Assembly (NCBI GenBank): GCA_964035015.1
Contig: OZ035998.1
Span: 39,588,559-39,652,558 of the forward strand
Direction: 5' to 3'
Origin: Corallium rubrum
Lineage: Eukaryota; Cnidaria; Anthozoa; Scleralcyonacea; Coralliidae
DNA length: 64,000 nt
The notes beneath the pieces were generated by a model. The model was given only the letters and a program-made list of their open reading frames with translations, was not told the origin of the DNA and ran no database searches. Made by a program: the position numbers and the translations under genes. Each line of letters opens with the position of its first letter. Position 1 is the stretch's first letter. Below, piece after piece: positions 54,865-64,000 of this stretch.

Positions 54865-56454
54865 AAAGATGTCGAGCGATTTTGGAACGGGTTGGTCCGC
54901 GATCTCGATAACCGTACGCTGATGCGTACTTGATCAAATCTGTGTAGACTGTTTAAATGTGTTATTGAATCGACCAAATTTATGTTTAAATGTGTTACTG
55001 AATTGTACTGAAAAATGTTGCTTTAATGCTGTAAATCGAACAACGAAGAACATTGATGAAGTGAACTTTGAAGTGACAGGTAAACAATGTGCTGTTCTTG
55101 CGATATTAATACCCGAAGAGATTCAACATTATGAACGCTGTATGGAAATACGTTACATGTACTATAAGGCAACTGTAATATTTTTGCTAAGTTTTATTGC
55201 CTGTATTATTTATTGCGATGTCATACAAAGTAAAGTCGATGCTATTCAACAGTTTATTAACAGTTTCATATATATCAAGTATGTATTTCATATTTACATG
55301 TATATCGTCGATCATCTATGATCATGTACAGTCACATAGTTTGCCTAATAAATCAGGAAACATGTTGCCATCGAATAACCCTGTCTCACTTGATATTTTA
55401 CTTGTAAATGAGACTCCAGAATGTTCAGTACAAGTTATTGTTGATGTTAATAAATCCGAGACTCGGCTTCATACGAGAAACGAAAGAAGATCTCGTTTTT
55501 GTTTATAATCTGTAGATCCAGGCCAAGGGCCAGGTTTGGACGATCACTGCATGTGATAATCAGTGCTGGTAAAGTCTGATGCTTCTCAATATATTTCTGG
55601 AAGATAAATCTAAAAACCTGAAAGTTAAATTTATTGTTGCAGCTGTCTACATGTACACAAAGAATGTTGGTCATAAACTATCGTCACAACCCAAAAGCAG
55701 CTTGGGCACAAAACCTTTTCGCAGGATTTTGTCAGAAGTCGAACAATTCATCTTATAGTAATTTTTCAGCATTTTCCAACAAACGTTGGTCAAGTTAACC
55801 CAGTTGTCTGTTATCCGATGTTAGTAGACATGAAATCTCTAAATGCAGCAGTATTTTTTGTTCACTGCTAAGTTCATGTAATTATAGTTACATATGTACA
55901 ACAAATAATGTACTAAATTTATCATAAAATCAAAAGCGTCATACACTAGGTCAGCTGTATTCAGTGGGTCATGGCACAATGCTTGAAATTTCGCGGTGGG
56001 TCGTCAGCCTAAACGTTTGTGGACTGTTGGTCTACACATATACAAATAACAAATAGCTCAGCAAAAACAATTTCGAGAAAAGTACAATTGCAGTATAGCA
56101 ACAACGACATTCATTTCAATTCTTAATAAATAAATATAAAAAATTGTTGTTCTGTATATATTTACTCGGGCTATCTGTGGTAGCATGAGTCTAAGTTTCA
56201 CCTTGGTTTCTGTTTTGTTAATTTTCTCATCGCGTTTGTGCACTTTTTTACCAGAATGCACTGCGACCTTAGTTTGCTGCGAACTGCATGTTTACATCTC
56301 TGGGCAAAACAGTTAGGCTGTTTCACTCCAAAAACAAGAAAAATTGCCACTGTAAACCAACGATACTTGTGGTGAACTATAATCTTTCAAGCTTTATTAC
56401 CGAACGACGCAGCCACTAATATAAAGTAGTCCGAGTTAACGCCAAGCGGGCGTC
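54865..56454. other. Non-coding stretch with unsupported open frames
   Basis: Frames at 54959-55321 and 55197-55508 (plus) have no recognisable motif. CTCGG(A/G)CTA(C/T)CTGTGGTAGC at 56166 matches 54304, so part of this region shares a repeat with 54.3 kb. Confidence 0.35.
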
Positions 56455-56501
56455 TTGTTTGTTCGTGCAAATTTATTCAAGTATTCTCTCGTGCTTTTCC
56501 A

Positions 56502-56883
56502 ATGGGAGACAAGCAGTCGTCGGGTAACTCTTCTTGGGCGTTACATCGGCTTGAACCGTATAATAAGAGTCCGGGTTCACGTAACGAGAACAGAAATGAC
56601 GCTCGCCACGGGGAGAGAAGTCGATGAAAGGGCTTACGGATCGAAACAAACATATTTTCTAGCGGAAAAATATGGTTGGGATGCGGTACACTGCTATACG
56701 GCTGAGCCTCTGGCCAGCGATTCGGAGGATGCAAAAAGAATAAAGAAGGCCATTAAAGAAAGAACGTTGTTACGGAATGAGAAGAAGCCGAGGCTTCACG
56801 TTTTAATAGATAAGTACAGCTGTTATGGCATTTGTACTTCTTCACCTTGGTGGTGTATTGTATGGCGTCGTCTTGACAAGTAA
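56502..56883 (+). pseudogene. Unidentified protein fragment, protein-like composition
   Basis: The frame from 56455 ends at 56881-56883; its later part reads QTYFLAEKYGWDAVHCYTAE and EDAKRIKKAIKERTLL, with amphipathic, charged residues unlike chance translation. An alternative frame opens with MGDKQSSGNSSWALHRL at 56502 and meets it near 56620, which suggests one frameshift. I do not recognise the family with certainty. It could be a fragment of a mobile-element-linked protein or a degenerated retrocopy. No introns or poly-A tail were identified. Confidence 0.35.
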
Positions 56884-58175
56884 AACAGTGCAGCTGTTAT
56901 GGCATTGGCACTGTGTAGATTACGCCTTTACTATTTTTTCAAGAGTGCTGTTATGGTACTTTGATTTGACCAAGTCGTTGCAAAATATTTGATGAAGGCA
57001 TGGGCTTGTGCAGCTCTTCTATAATGGTGTACTGTACTTTATTCTTTATGTGTTTTACCGCATTGTGCTAAAATTGCTTCGGCATTAAAATTGTTATGTT
57101 TCTACAAACTAGATAATGTTGTATTGACCAGTTACAAACCGTTTTGGGGTTGTCAGCACATTTTGTTGTTGCTTCGCCATGCTTGACCCCTAATCCCACC
57201 CACCCTTCCCCTTGTAATGCATTCATGGGTTGAAGTTTTAATTGTTAGGTTATGTTTGTGCAAAATACGATGAACTGGTATTAGTCATCCTGTATTTAGT
57301 TTATTTCTAGTTGAGCCGTAATAGGTAACAGAAGAGGTAACAGTAATGTGATGTAAAGCTGTGATACCTATCTGTGGTTATATCAATTAAGGTTAAGCTT
57401 GCGGCGGATTTTTGTGTGAAGTCAGTAAAAACCAGTTGCACACATTGCCATGATCTAGCTGGCTGGCGGGTACGTGAAGCGGTGAAAGTCGAACTGTACG
57501 GGTCGAAGATCGGTCGAACACAATGAAGCAGCCCAAAGAACACAACCATCTCTGATTGTGAAGTTGTGTTGCTTCGATAACTGTTTAGTCTGTTTTTGGG
57601 CTTTTGGCAAACTGTTTTAATACTATATCGCTATTTTTCTCAATGGATGAACAACATTTCTATGTATTTCCACGGAAAAAGCAACGAAGCGGGCATCAAA
57701 AGTTATATGAAATCCTCTGTAAATTGTAGAAATAATCTTTAAGGTCCTACTGGCAATTTTGTCAGTAAATACTTAATATTATTGTTATATGCACTTGATA
57801 ACTATACACAATAATTTATATTACACGAGCTTGAGCAAAATAGTGTGACTTATCATTAATACGTGATGAGCAGATAAATTATTTCTGAATGCTTTTAATG
57901 GTGAAAGACAAATATAATTGAAATGTGTACTAGCCTGTGAGGAGACGTTCTGTGAGTTTAGATAACCGATCAATTGGCGAGAAAGAACTGCCGTCTGCCG
58001 TCTCACGCCAATCATGAAATAAACGCCTGCTAATAATATACACAGCCATTGCCGATTTGGCGATTTCCTTCTAATCCTTTTTAAGATGGCTCCGTACAGT
58101 TTCTTGAAAAGTGGAAAACACACGTTTCAGGCCCAAAATCTTGTACATTGTTAGAAGAATGAATAGAACAACATT
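56884..58175. other. Non-coding intronic stretch
   Basis: No coding sequence recognised. The repeat phrase shared with 54.27 kb lies near 57168. Confidence 0.35.
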
Positions 58176-58591
58176 TTGTATAGAACAACATTTTGAGAAT
58201 CAGAAACTGAAACGAAAAAATGCGTAACCATGGTTGCTATGGCGACAATGACGTTTCAAAATGGCTGGTAATTTACGTTTCAACTTGTTTAATTCGTAAA
58301 AAGCCTCGATGACCCCCATTTTTATCTTCTAGTACGAATAGTCAATAGGCCAAATTTAAGAAAAAATTCTGTAGATCTAAAATTTTTCAAATAAAAAAAA
58401 CGTGATTATTCTTAATGAAAAAATTTTGGATCTTCAGAATTGTTTTTAAATTGGCCTAACTTTTACTCATACTAGAATGAAACTAGTTTAAACGCAAATT
58501 AACAGCCATTTTGAAACGTCATTGTTGCCATAGCAACCACAGTTACGCCACTTTTTCGTTACAATTTTCGTCAAAATGTTGTTCTGTACAA
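58176..58591. mobile_element. Palindromic MITE with about 95-bp terminal inverted repeats
   Basis: The left end TGTATAGAACAACATTTTGA and inner GTTGCTATGGC, AATGACGTTTCAAAATGGCTG pair with the right end ending TCAAAATGTTGTTCTGTACAA. The centre also pairs (AAAAATTCTGTAGATCTAAA with its counterpart near 58422), so the whole forms a long imperfect hairpin. Confidence 0.75.
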
Positions 58592-59615
58592 GTCATTTTT
58601 TTAACAAATAATCAATGTACAAGCTGACGCTGATTTCACTCGGGATTTTTCGCTAAACTGAACCCGTTGAAAAATGAGCAAAACGTTTTGGCTTCACAGC
58701 AAATGACCTTCATTATTTAAAAGTTAACTGAACGATTGGCCATATTATCGCTTGTGTTGAGACACAATCATAATAGAAGCGGAGTCCGCCACACGGACTA
58801 GAGAATTTATTTTTGAATGGATTGTCCACAGACTGTCTTCTCTTCTCCCAGAGCCACCCCCAGACAGTCTGTTTACAGGTTATGTGTGTACAGACTAATA
58901 TTTTTTGCAATAATCAAGGTCAACACCGTAATTATACTATTTATTATTCATTGTAAAGTATATTGATGGCATGTACATATAACTGGGAATTTTATGGGTC
59001 ATGCATTGAATATATGCTTTTACTAGATCAAATTTTGTTCATCTTAAATTACCAATGCTTGTCTTTTTTGAATGTTCAACTGTTGATGCTGCATGGTTAC
59101 TTAATATGCAAGTATATGTAATAAACATTTCCGCACGAAGTGCGTGGATAAGGCGTTGAGAGATTTGATTGGCTCTCGCAAAACTTCGGACAACTTTGGA
59201 CATTAGCTAATCAGATTTATCAAAAAGAAAGATCACGTGATTCATTCACTTCATTGCATATTTCTAATTAGTATTCTACTTCATTGCAGACTCCATGCAG
59301 ACATTGAATACTGTGTTTGGAACATTAACTCCATAATTCTTGTTATGCTGGCATATATCTCATGACCAGCTCTAAAATAACTAATTAAGTTTACAAATAG
59401 CAAGAGTTCGGCAATTACAGTGGTTACTTCAGCATGCGTGCGTACATGTACTATGAATTGCAGCGCTAGCTGGGCTGTTATTCTGCCAGTTGACACGTGC
59501 ATGTCTATTTTTAAAAAAATGTAGTATTCTGGAACAAAAACTGTAATTTGTTTTAAGGGATCTGTCTTATAGAAGGATTTGTTTAATCGTATTCTTTACC
59601 AAACTCTAAATATAG
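58592..59615. other. Non-coding end of intron 2
   Basis: No gene or clear repeat seen. ATTTCCGCACGAAGTGCGTGG at 59128 forms a short hairpin. Confidence 0.4.
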
Positions 59616-59906
59616 GATCCCAAATCAGCAGTCTACAAAGCCGTCAATTATTACAGATCTTGTATGAATGAAACTGAGATTGGGATTGCTGGATTCCAAC
59701 CGATGCTTGATCTGATACGTAAGTATGGATCTTGGAACATTACAACTGACTACTGGACTGGTGACTGGACTGGTGATTCATGGACTGGTGATTCATGGGT
59801 TTTGGAAAAGATTCTTGCAAGAGTTTTCGTAGATCTTCGAATTAATGTTTTTATACAAGTGGACATAAAACCATATTTTTTCAATACATCCCAGAATTTT
59901 ATTTCG
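59616..59906 (+). CDS. M13 metallopeptidase, exon 3
   Basis: 291 bases, phase 0 at both ends, between TATAG and TTTCG|GTAAGT. It reads DPKSAVYKAVNYYRSCMNET, the conserved K-(A/V)-x-x-x-Y-x-SC segment of M13 enzymes, with one more family cysteine. The usual helical region follows; a small in-frame duplication gives WTGDWTGDSWTGDSW. The end (NTSQNFIS) has a potential N-glycosylation site. The duplicated WTGD stretch lies where the family normally has a variable loop after the SWN segment. Confidence 0.88.
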
Positions 59907-61333
59907 GTAAGTTGGAAGCTACAAGTACAGAAACCGCATTTCATGGTCAAACATGAAACAGCTGCAGTGGAGTGATCTGATATATCCAAGCTTGAGGATT
60001 AGTTTGATACAACTTCTCAAACGAATCAGTATTTTTAAAATCTACATGTAGCTTTCACTCCGAAGAGTGTACGTACCTCATTTGGTACTTTCATTATTTT
60101 ACTCTGTCGAAAATATGCCAGATGATTTAACGTTACCATAATTTTACTCATCAAGGGGAGACCTGAGTGAAACGGTTGATAAATTATATTTGTTCAAATC
60201 TCACGCGGTTTTCTTTGTTATTCATAAGTCTTTATCTCCAATACAAATTGAATTTAATTGAATTGAACTGAATTGAATTGTTTATTATAAATGCATTCTT
60301 TATCTGTATAAAGCCCAGGGAAGTGTACAGATAAAGACAAAACCTTGTGAAATTTGAACTAAATTAGTTAAATACGCGCCTCGGGAAGTATGTGGCTTAA
60401 TGCCGAGGTTCCAGGTAATTATTAAGCTCTTACATAAAAATGGAAATGACTTTCTCAAGAGTGAATTCATTTGGCCCTTTTATTATAATTTACTCTGTTT
60501 AATACCAGACGATTTTACTTGTCAACTTAAGGGCGACCTCTCAGCAAGTGATAGTCAGGGGTAAATTAGGGTTACAGTACCACTAACGGCTCGTTTACAC
60601 AAGGCATTTTTGCTGTGATTTTTCTTCTCCTGACTGATGCGATCAAATGGATTGACTTACGAATGCAAAAATTGGACATTTGTACACAGATATAGTGGTT
60701 CAATACATTTGTGAGACATCCATTCAATCGCATGCGTCAGAATGAGAAAAATCGCACCAAAAATCGCCTGCGTAAACAGGACTTGAAGAGAACATTTGCT
60801 TAATTTCTTCCGTGCATCGTGTCATATAAAATCATCGATTGTAATAATAAAATATCTTTGTATTTTAATTAATTTTCTCAAACTCATTAATAATTCATGA
60901 ACCAAAAGAAATTAATGTTTAATCAGTGCTTTGAAATTGGAGGAAAAGTACTAGTACTTTGAAATTATGCAAAATAGGTTTTCAAAGTCTTGGCATTGGA
61001 CTTTGAAATAAGGCAAGTTATATTACGTTCAGAGGTGTCTTCGGAGTTTTGAGTTTGAGAAGTTTTTTCACTCGCATTTTGAAATCCCGGTGAAGTCCTC
61101 CGTCTCGTATTTGAACTTTTAGTTCTTATAATTATCAATGATTTTATTTTAATATTGTAATATTCGAATCAATCATGCTGTAATAATCAATTGTTGTGTT
61201 TAGTAAAGTTTCGAATTTTTTGATTAACAATTGATGAATTCGAGCCAGATCAGTTACATGTGTTATGTTTAATATTGTTTGTTTGTTTGCTTCCACAAAA
61301 AAGCCATGATTATTTTAAATTTTCTATTGATAG
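59907..61333 (+). other. M13 gene intron 3
   Basis: GTAAGT to a TAG acceptor; no gene or element recognised inside. Confidence 0.7.
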
Positions 61334-61414
61334 ATTGCTCCAGCTTTACAGCCTTCAGGGTATATTGTAAAAAAGAATAACCAGCAAGTGGTTTCTTCCT
61401 TAGTTTCAGAGGAG
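61334..61414 (+). CDS. M13 metallopeptidase, exon 4
   Basis: 81 bases, phase 0, donor GAG|GTATGT. It reads IAPALQPSGYIVKKNN and continues to SLVSEE. The position matches the I-x-(Q/P)-x-L-x-LPS-x-x-YY loop of the family in relaxed form; the usual double Tyr is reduced to one. The shortness (27 codons) and weak match make it less certain alone, but the phase and order fit. Confidence 0.65.
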
Positions 61415-61493
61415 GTATGTTTTTTGAGGATGATTTTCTGCTGGTGTTTTTTTCTCATAAGTTCACTCACATAACCGATTCTTTTTATGGCAG

Positions 61494-61613
61494 GATCAAT
61501 TCTCTGGATACAACAAATTTATGCTCAAAATATTTAAACTTCTTGGAGCTTATTCATCTTCATTGGCACAGGATGTGCAACGAATTTCTAATCTGGAGTC
61601 CAAATATGTATCA
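61494..61613 (+). CDS. M13 metallopeptidase, exon 5
   Basis: 120 bases, phase 0, acceptor TTATGGCAG and donor TCA|GTATGT. It reads DQFSGYNKFMLKIFKLLGA and then SLAQDVQRISNLESKYVS. The Y-x-x-(Y/F)-(M/L)-x-x-x-x-x-LLG block followed by a D/E-x-(V/I)-x-x-(I/L)-x-x-(L/F)-E helix is standard for M13 domain I. Confidence 0.8.
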
Positions 61614-61756
61614 GTATGTTTTGTTTTATTATTTTTACTATTGGTTACTTTTCCTCATTCTCTTTGGATTCTTTTGTATTTTGTGTTTTTAATACCATTT
61701 ATGATTTATTTGTATGTAATATTTAACAAAAGGTCCGCTATGCGTACATGTATCTG

Positions 61757-61870
61757 CGCCAAACATCTTGTTAAGATCTTGTAAGATCTTGTGTGATCTT
61801 GGGAAATCTTGTGAGATCTTAACAAAAATCTTATAAGATTTTTACACGTAGATCTTATCAGATTCAAGAT
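61757..61870. repeat. Degenerate AAGATCTTG(T) short-repeat cluster
   Basis: The 10-11-base phrase occurs about seven times. Because AAGATCTT is self-complementary, the block can form many alternative hairpins. Confidence 0.7.
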
Positions 61871-62674
61871 AATTAAAGCGAAAGTACACGTTCTCTGACC
61901 AAAATAATTTTTTATCATGACTCACAAAAACTGTGGTAGATCCGCACACTCACAAGTTTACTGTAAGTCACGTTAAAAGTACTTACGAGTTTTATCAGCA
62001 ATATCCCCTGTCTCCGAAATGTTTTGGTGCGAAACTTTGTCGGAAATATAGAATTTAACGACTAACTGCATGAAGATATATCCCAATACGGCTGTTGAGC
62101 CGGACACCGCGGGTCTAAAGTATACCCCTGAATCGTCTGCAGGTTTGTGCCATTTTGGAAACTTATACCGTTAGATAGAGCGTTAAATTCTGTACAACAA
62201 ATGTGAATTAGAAAAAATCATAGAATAGCAACGGAGAAAAATCTATTTGAACTGAGATGAGCGCCAAATATCAAATGGCAATTATCGGGTCAAACGCAAT
62301 CATATTTAATGCAATTTAAAGTATCCCTGAATCGTCTGTAGGTTTGTGCCATTCACGAAACTCCTACAGTTAGATAGAACGTTAAGTTATGTACAAGATA
62401 TCTGAATTTGAAAAAAATCGTATAGAATAGAACCCTGAGAATCGTAGTATTTTAATCCAAAACTTTGCCGCTTCGGAGGACTTCGTGATATGGCGGACAA
62501 AATATTGTAAACACGATCGGATTAAAAATACTTGTTTCCATCGTTCAAACTGACAGCTCGTAGGTGACGCCAAAAGATTCTGAGCTTTGATTGGCCTGAT
62601 TTAATCATCGCGCATTGGTTATAGTTACACAACAGCACACACTACAGGTCAGTGGTTACACAAAAAAGTTAACA

Positions 62675-62714
62675 GGACACACATACACACATACACATAC
62701 ACACATACACACAC

Positions 62715-62782
<68 letters not shown>
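62675..62782. repeat. (CA)n microsatellite
   Basis: Imperfect at first (CACATA units), then about 27 uninterrupted CA units. Confidence 0.95.
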
Positions 62783-63147
62783 CACGATAGCAACATATCT
62801 GCTGCGCAGATACAAAAACCGCGCAGGAGGGCTTTATCGGATATAAAACGAGGCGATAGCCGAGTGTTTTTGAGTCGATAAAGCCCGTACTGCAAGGTTT
62901 TTAAATGACTTCTAAAATTGATCACTTCATACGTTTATTGGCGTACTAATTTTGAAAATTAAACTTATCTCAGCCAATAAAACCCAGCGAGAAACTTAGA
63001 GCGAGTCTATATCACATATATAGATCCGATACCCTTATGATTTTTCTTTGTGTTTTCCTCATGAGTTATTAATGAATTTTAGGAATAATTATTAATGAAT
63101 TATATATATATATGCAGATAAAAACGTTTTGTTTTATTCATTTCCAG

Positions 63148-63243
63148 GTGAGGAAAATTATCACGGTTACCGACGAGGCTAGTTCAAGGAAAAATGTGAA
63201 ATTGATGACACTTGATCAATTGAATAATTTAACTTCATTCAAG
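63148..63243 (+). CDS. M13 metallopeptidase, exon 6
   Basis: 96 bases, phase 0, acceptor TTTCCAG and donor AAG|GTTAGT. It reads VRKIITVTDEASSRKNVKLM then TLDQLNNLTSFK. The M-(T/S)-(L/I)-x-x-L-x-x-L segment, after a charged run, is the usual landmark of M13 domain I. The remaining exons, including the zinc-binding HExxH and the ExxxD motif, should lie to the right of the window. Confidence 0.82.
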
Positions 63244-64000
63244 GTTAGTTTCCATAAACTTTTTTACCATAATGATGGCCAACTTTCATCCCCTCATTTT
63301 ACTTCACCTCACTTTACGACATCTCACTTTACGACATCTCCCTTTACGACACCTCACTTTACGACACCTCACTTCATCTTAATTAATGTGTGTCACACCA
63401 CTTCACCTCATGTCATGACATCTAACTCCACTTCACGTCATCTCACTTCACTTCACTTCACTTCACTTCACTTCACTTCACTTCACTTCACTTCACTTCA
63501 CTTCACTTCACTTCACTTCACTTCACTTCACTTCACTTCACTTCACTTCACTTCACTTCACTTCACTTCACTTCACTTCACCTCACTTCATCTCAACTCT
63601 TGTGTGTCACGACACGTCACTTCATCTCATCTATCTCACTTTTCTCATGCCATCTCACTTCACTTCACAACACCTCACTTCATCTCAATTATGTGTGTCA
63701 CTTCACCTCATCTCACTTTTCTCATGTCATCTCACTTCACTTCACTTCACTTCACTTCACTTCACTTCACTTCACTTCACTTCACTTCACTTCACTTCAC
63801 TTCACTTCACTTCACTTCACTTCACTTCACTTCACTTCACTTCACTTCACTTCGCTTCGCTTCGCTTCGCTTCGCTTCACTTCACTTCACTTCACTTCAC
63901 TTCACTTCACTTCACTTCACTTCACTTCACTTCACGACACCTAACTTCATCTCAACTCATGTGTGTAACGTCACTTCATCTCATCTCATTTCATTTTTCT
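63244..64000 (+). repeat. (TTCAC)n pentanucleotide microsatellite in the following intron
   Basis: Almost pure TTCAC runs occupy about 63431-63580 and 63726-63945, with a TTCGC variant block at 63852-63879. Diverged relatives (CACCTCACTT, CATCTCA) fill the gaps. The long plus-strand open frame over it is an artefact. Confidence 0.9.

Larger units (their letters stand above)
36416..59615 (+). other. M13 gene intron 2 (23.2 kb)
   Basis: Bounded by GTAAT(T) and a TATAG acceptor, phase 0. It hosts a microsatellite, two tRNA-headed arrays, a minus-strand hAT-derived pseudogene with a BEL/Pao insertion, and several MITEs. Confidence 0.75.
61614..63147 (+). other. M13 gene intron 5
   Basis: It contains an AAGATCTTGT-rich array (61757-61870) and a CA microsatellite (62675-62782). 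TATACCCCTGAATCGTCTGCAGG-like text occurs twice (about 62140 and 62320). Confidence 0.7.

Noticed and set aside
54959-55508. Plus-strand open frames with hydrophobic stretches.
   Set aside because: AT-rich, codon usage not protein-like, no family resemblance; kept only as non-coding stretch.
62615-62925. Cys/Val-rich or Thr/His-rich open frames.
   Set aside because: Artefacts of the CA microsatellite.
63600-63944. Open frame of HFTSLHFTSL repeats.
   Set aside because: Artefact of the TTCAC microsatellite in the intron after exon 6.

Overview
The window is eukaryotic: coding sequence is split into exons with clean GT/AG junctions, introns are long and AT-rich, and most of the DNA is mobile elements. 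The mix (BEL/Pao and Ty3/gypsy LTR retrotransposons, an RTE-like LINE, a Penelope-like element, tRNA-headed SINE-type repeats, many hAT-type and foldback MITEs, a DUF6589-type gene and a ZMYM1/DUF4371-type hAT-derived gene) points to an invertebrate animal, most probably a cnidarian (anthozoan-like). The host assignment is inference.

The main host gene is an M13-family (neprilysin / endothelin-converting-enzyme type) membrane metallopeptidase on the + strand. Six in-phase exons lie at 27067-27373, 36216-36415, 59616-59906, 61334-61414, 61494-61613 and 63148-63243, about 365 codons, and the catalytic half lies beyond the right edge. A second, diverged copy of its first exon sits at 3726-4374, with the same splice phase but an expanded Thr/Ala/Pro stalk. 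A short matching stretch of intron (5025-5090 against 31996-32061) shows that the duplication included intron sequence. At the left end, on the minus strand, three exons (2625-3179, 1804-2532, 164-500) look like a zinc-finger/DUF6589 gene that runs off the window or is broken.

Layout. 1-3.2 kb: DUF6589-like gene. 3.7-4.4 kb: duplicated peptidase exon 1. 5.6-10.0 kb: dense MITEs, including a three-level nest. 10.3-14.7 kb: Ty3/gypsy element (minus strand, about 1% LTR divergence, one frameshift and one stop). 16.2-22.9 kb: decayed BEL/Pao element carrying a truncated CR1/L2-type LINE. 22.9-26.3 kb: RTE-like LINE (minus strand, two stops). 27.1-63.2 kb: the M13 gene. Intron 1 (8.8 kb) holds a transposase fragment, a perfect 1.1-kb Penelope palindrome, a hAT MITE, and a 200-N gap flanked by a 2.5-kb near-identical repeat (probable assembly duplication). 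Intron 2 (23.2 kb) holds a tetranucleotide microsatellite, two arrays of a 277-bp tRNA-headed unit, and a minus-strand hAT-derived pseudogene split by a young BEL/Pao element with LTRs identical by eye. Intron 5 and the sequence after exon 6 carry CA and TTCAC microsatellites.

The most unusual structure is the 52.8-54.0 kb array: one inverted plus three direct tRNA-headed units, flanked by a perfect 17-bp target-site duplication, so the multimer appears to have integrated as one unit. All assignments come from reading the sequence; no database search was run.
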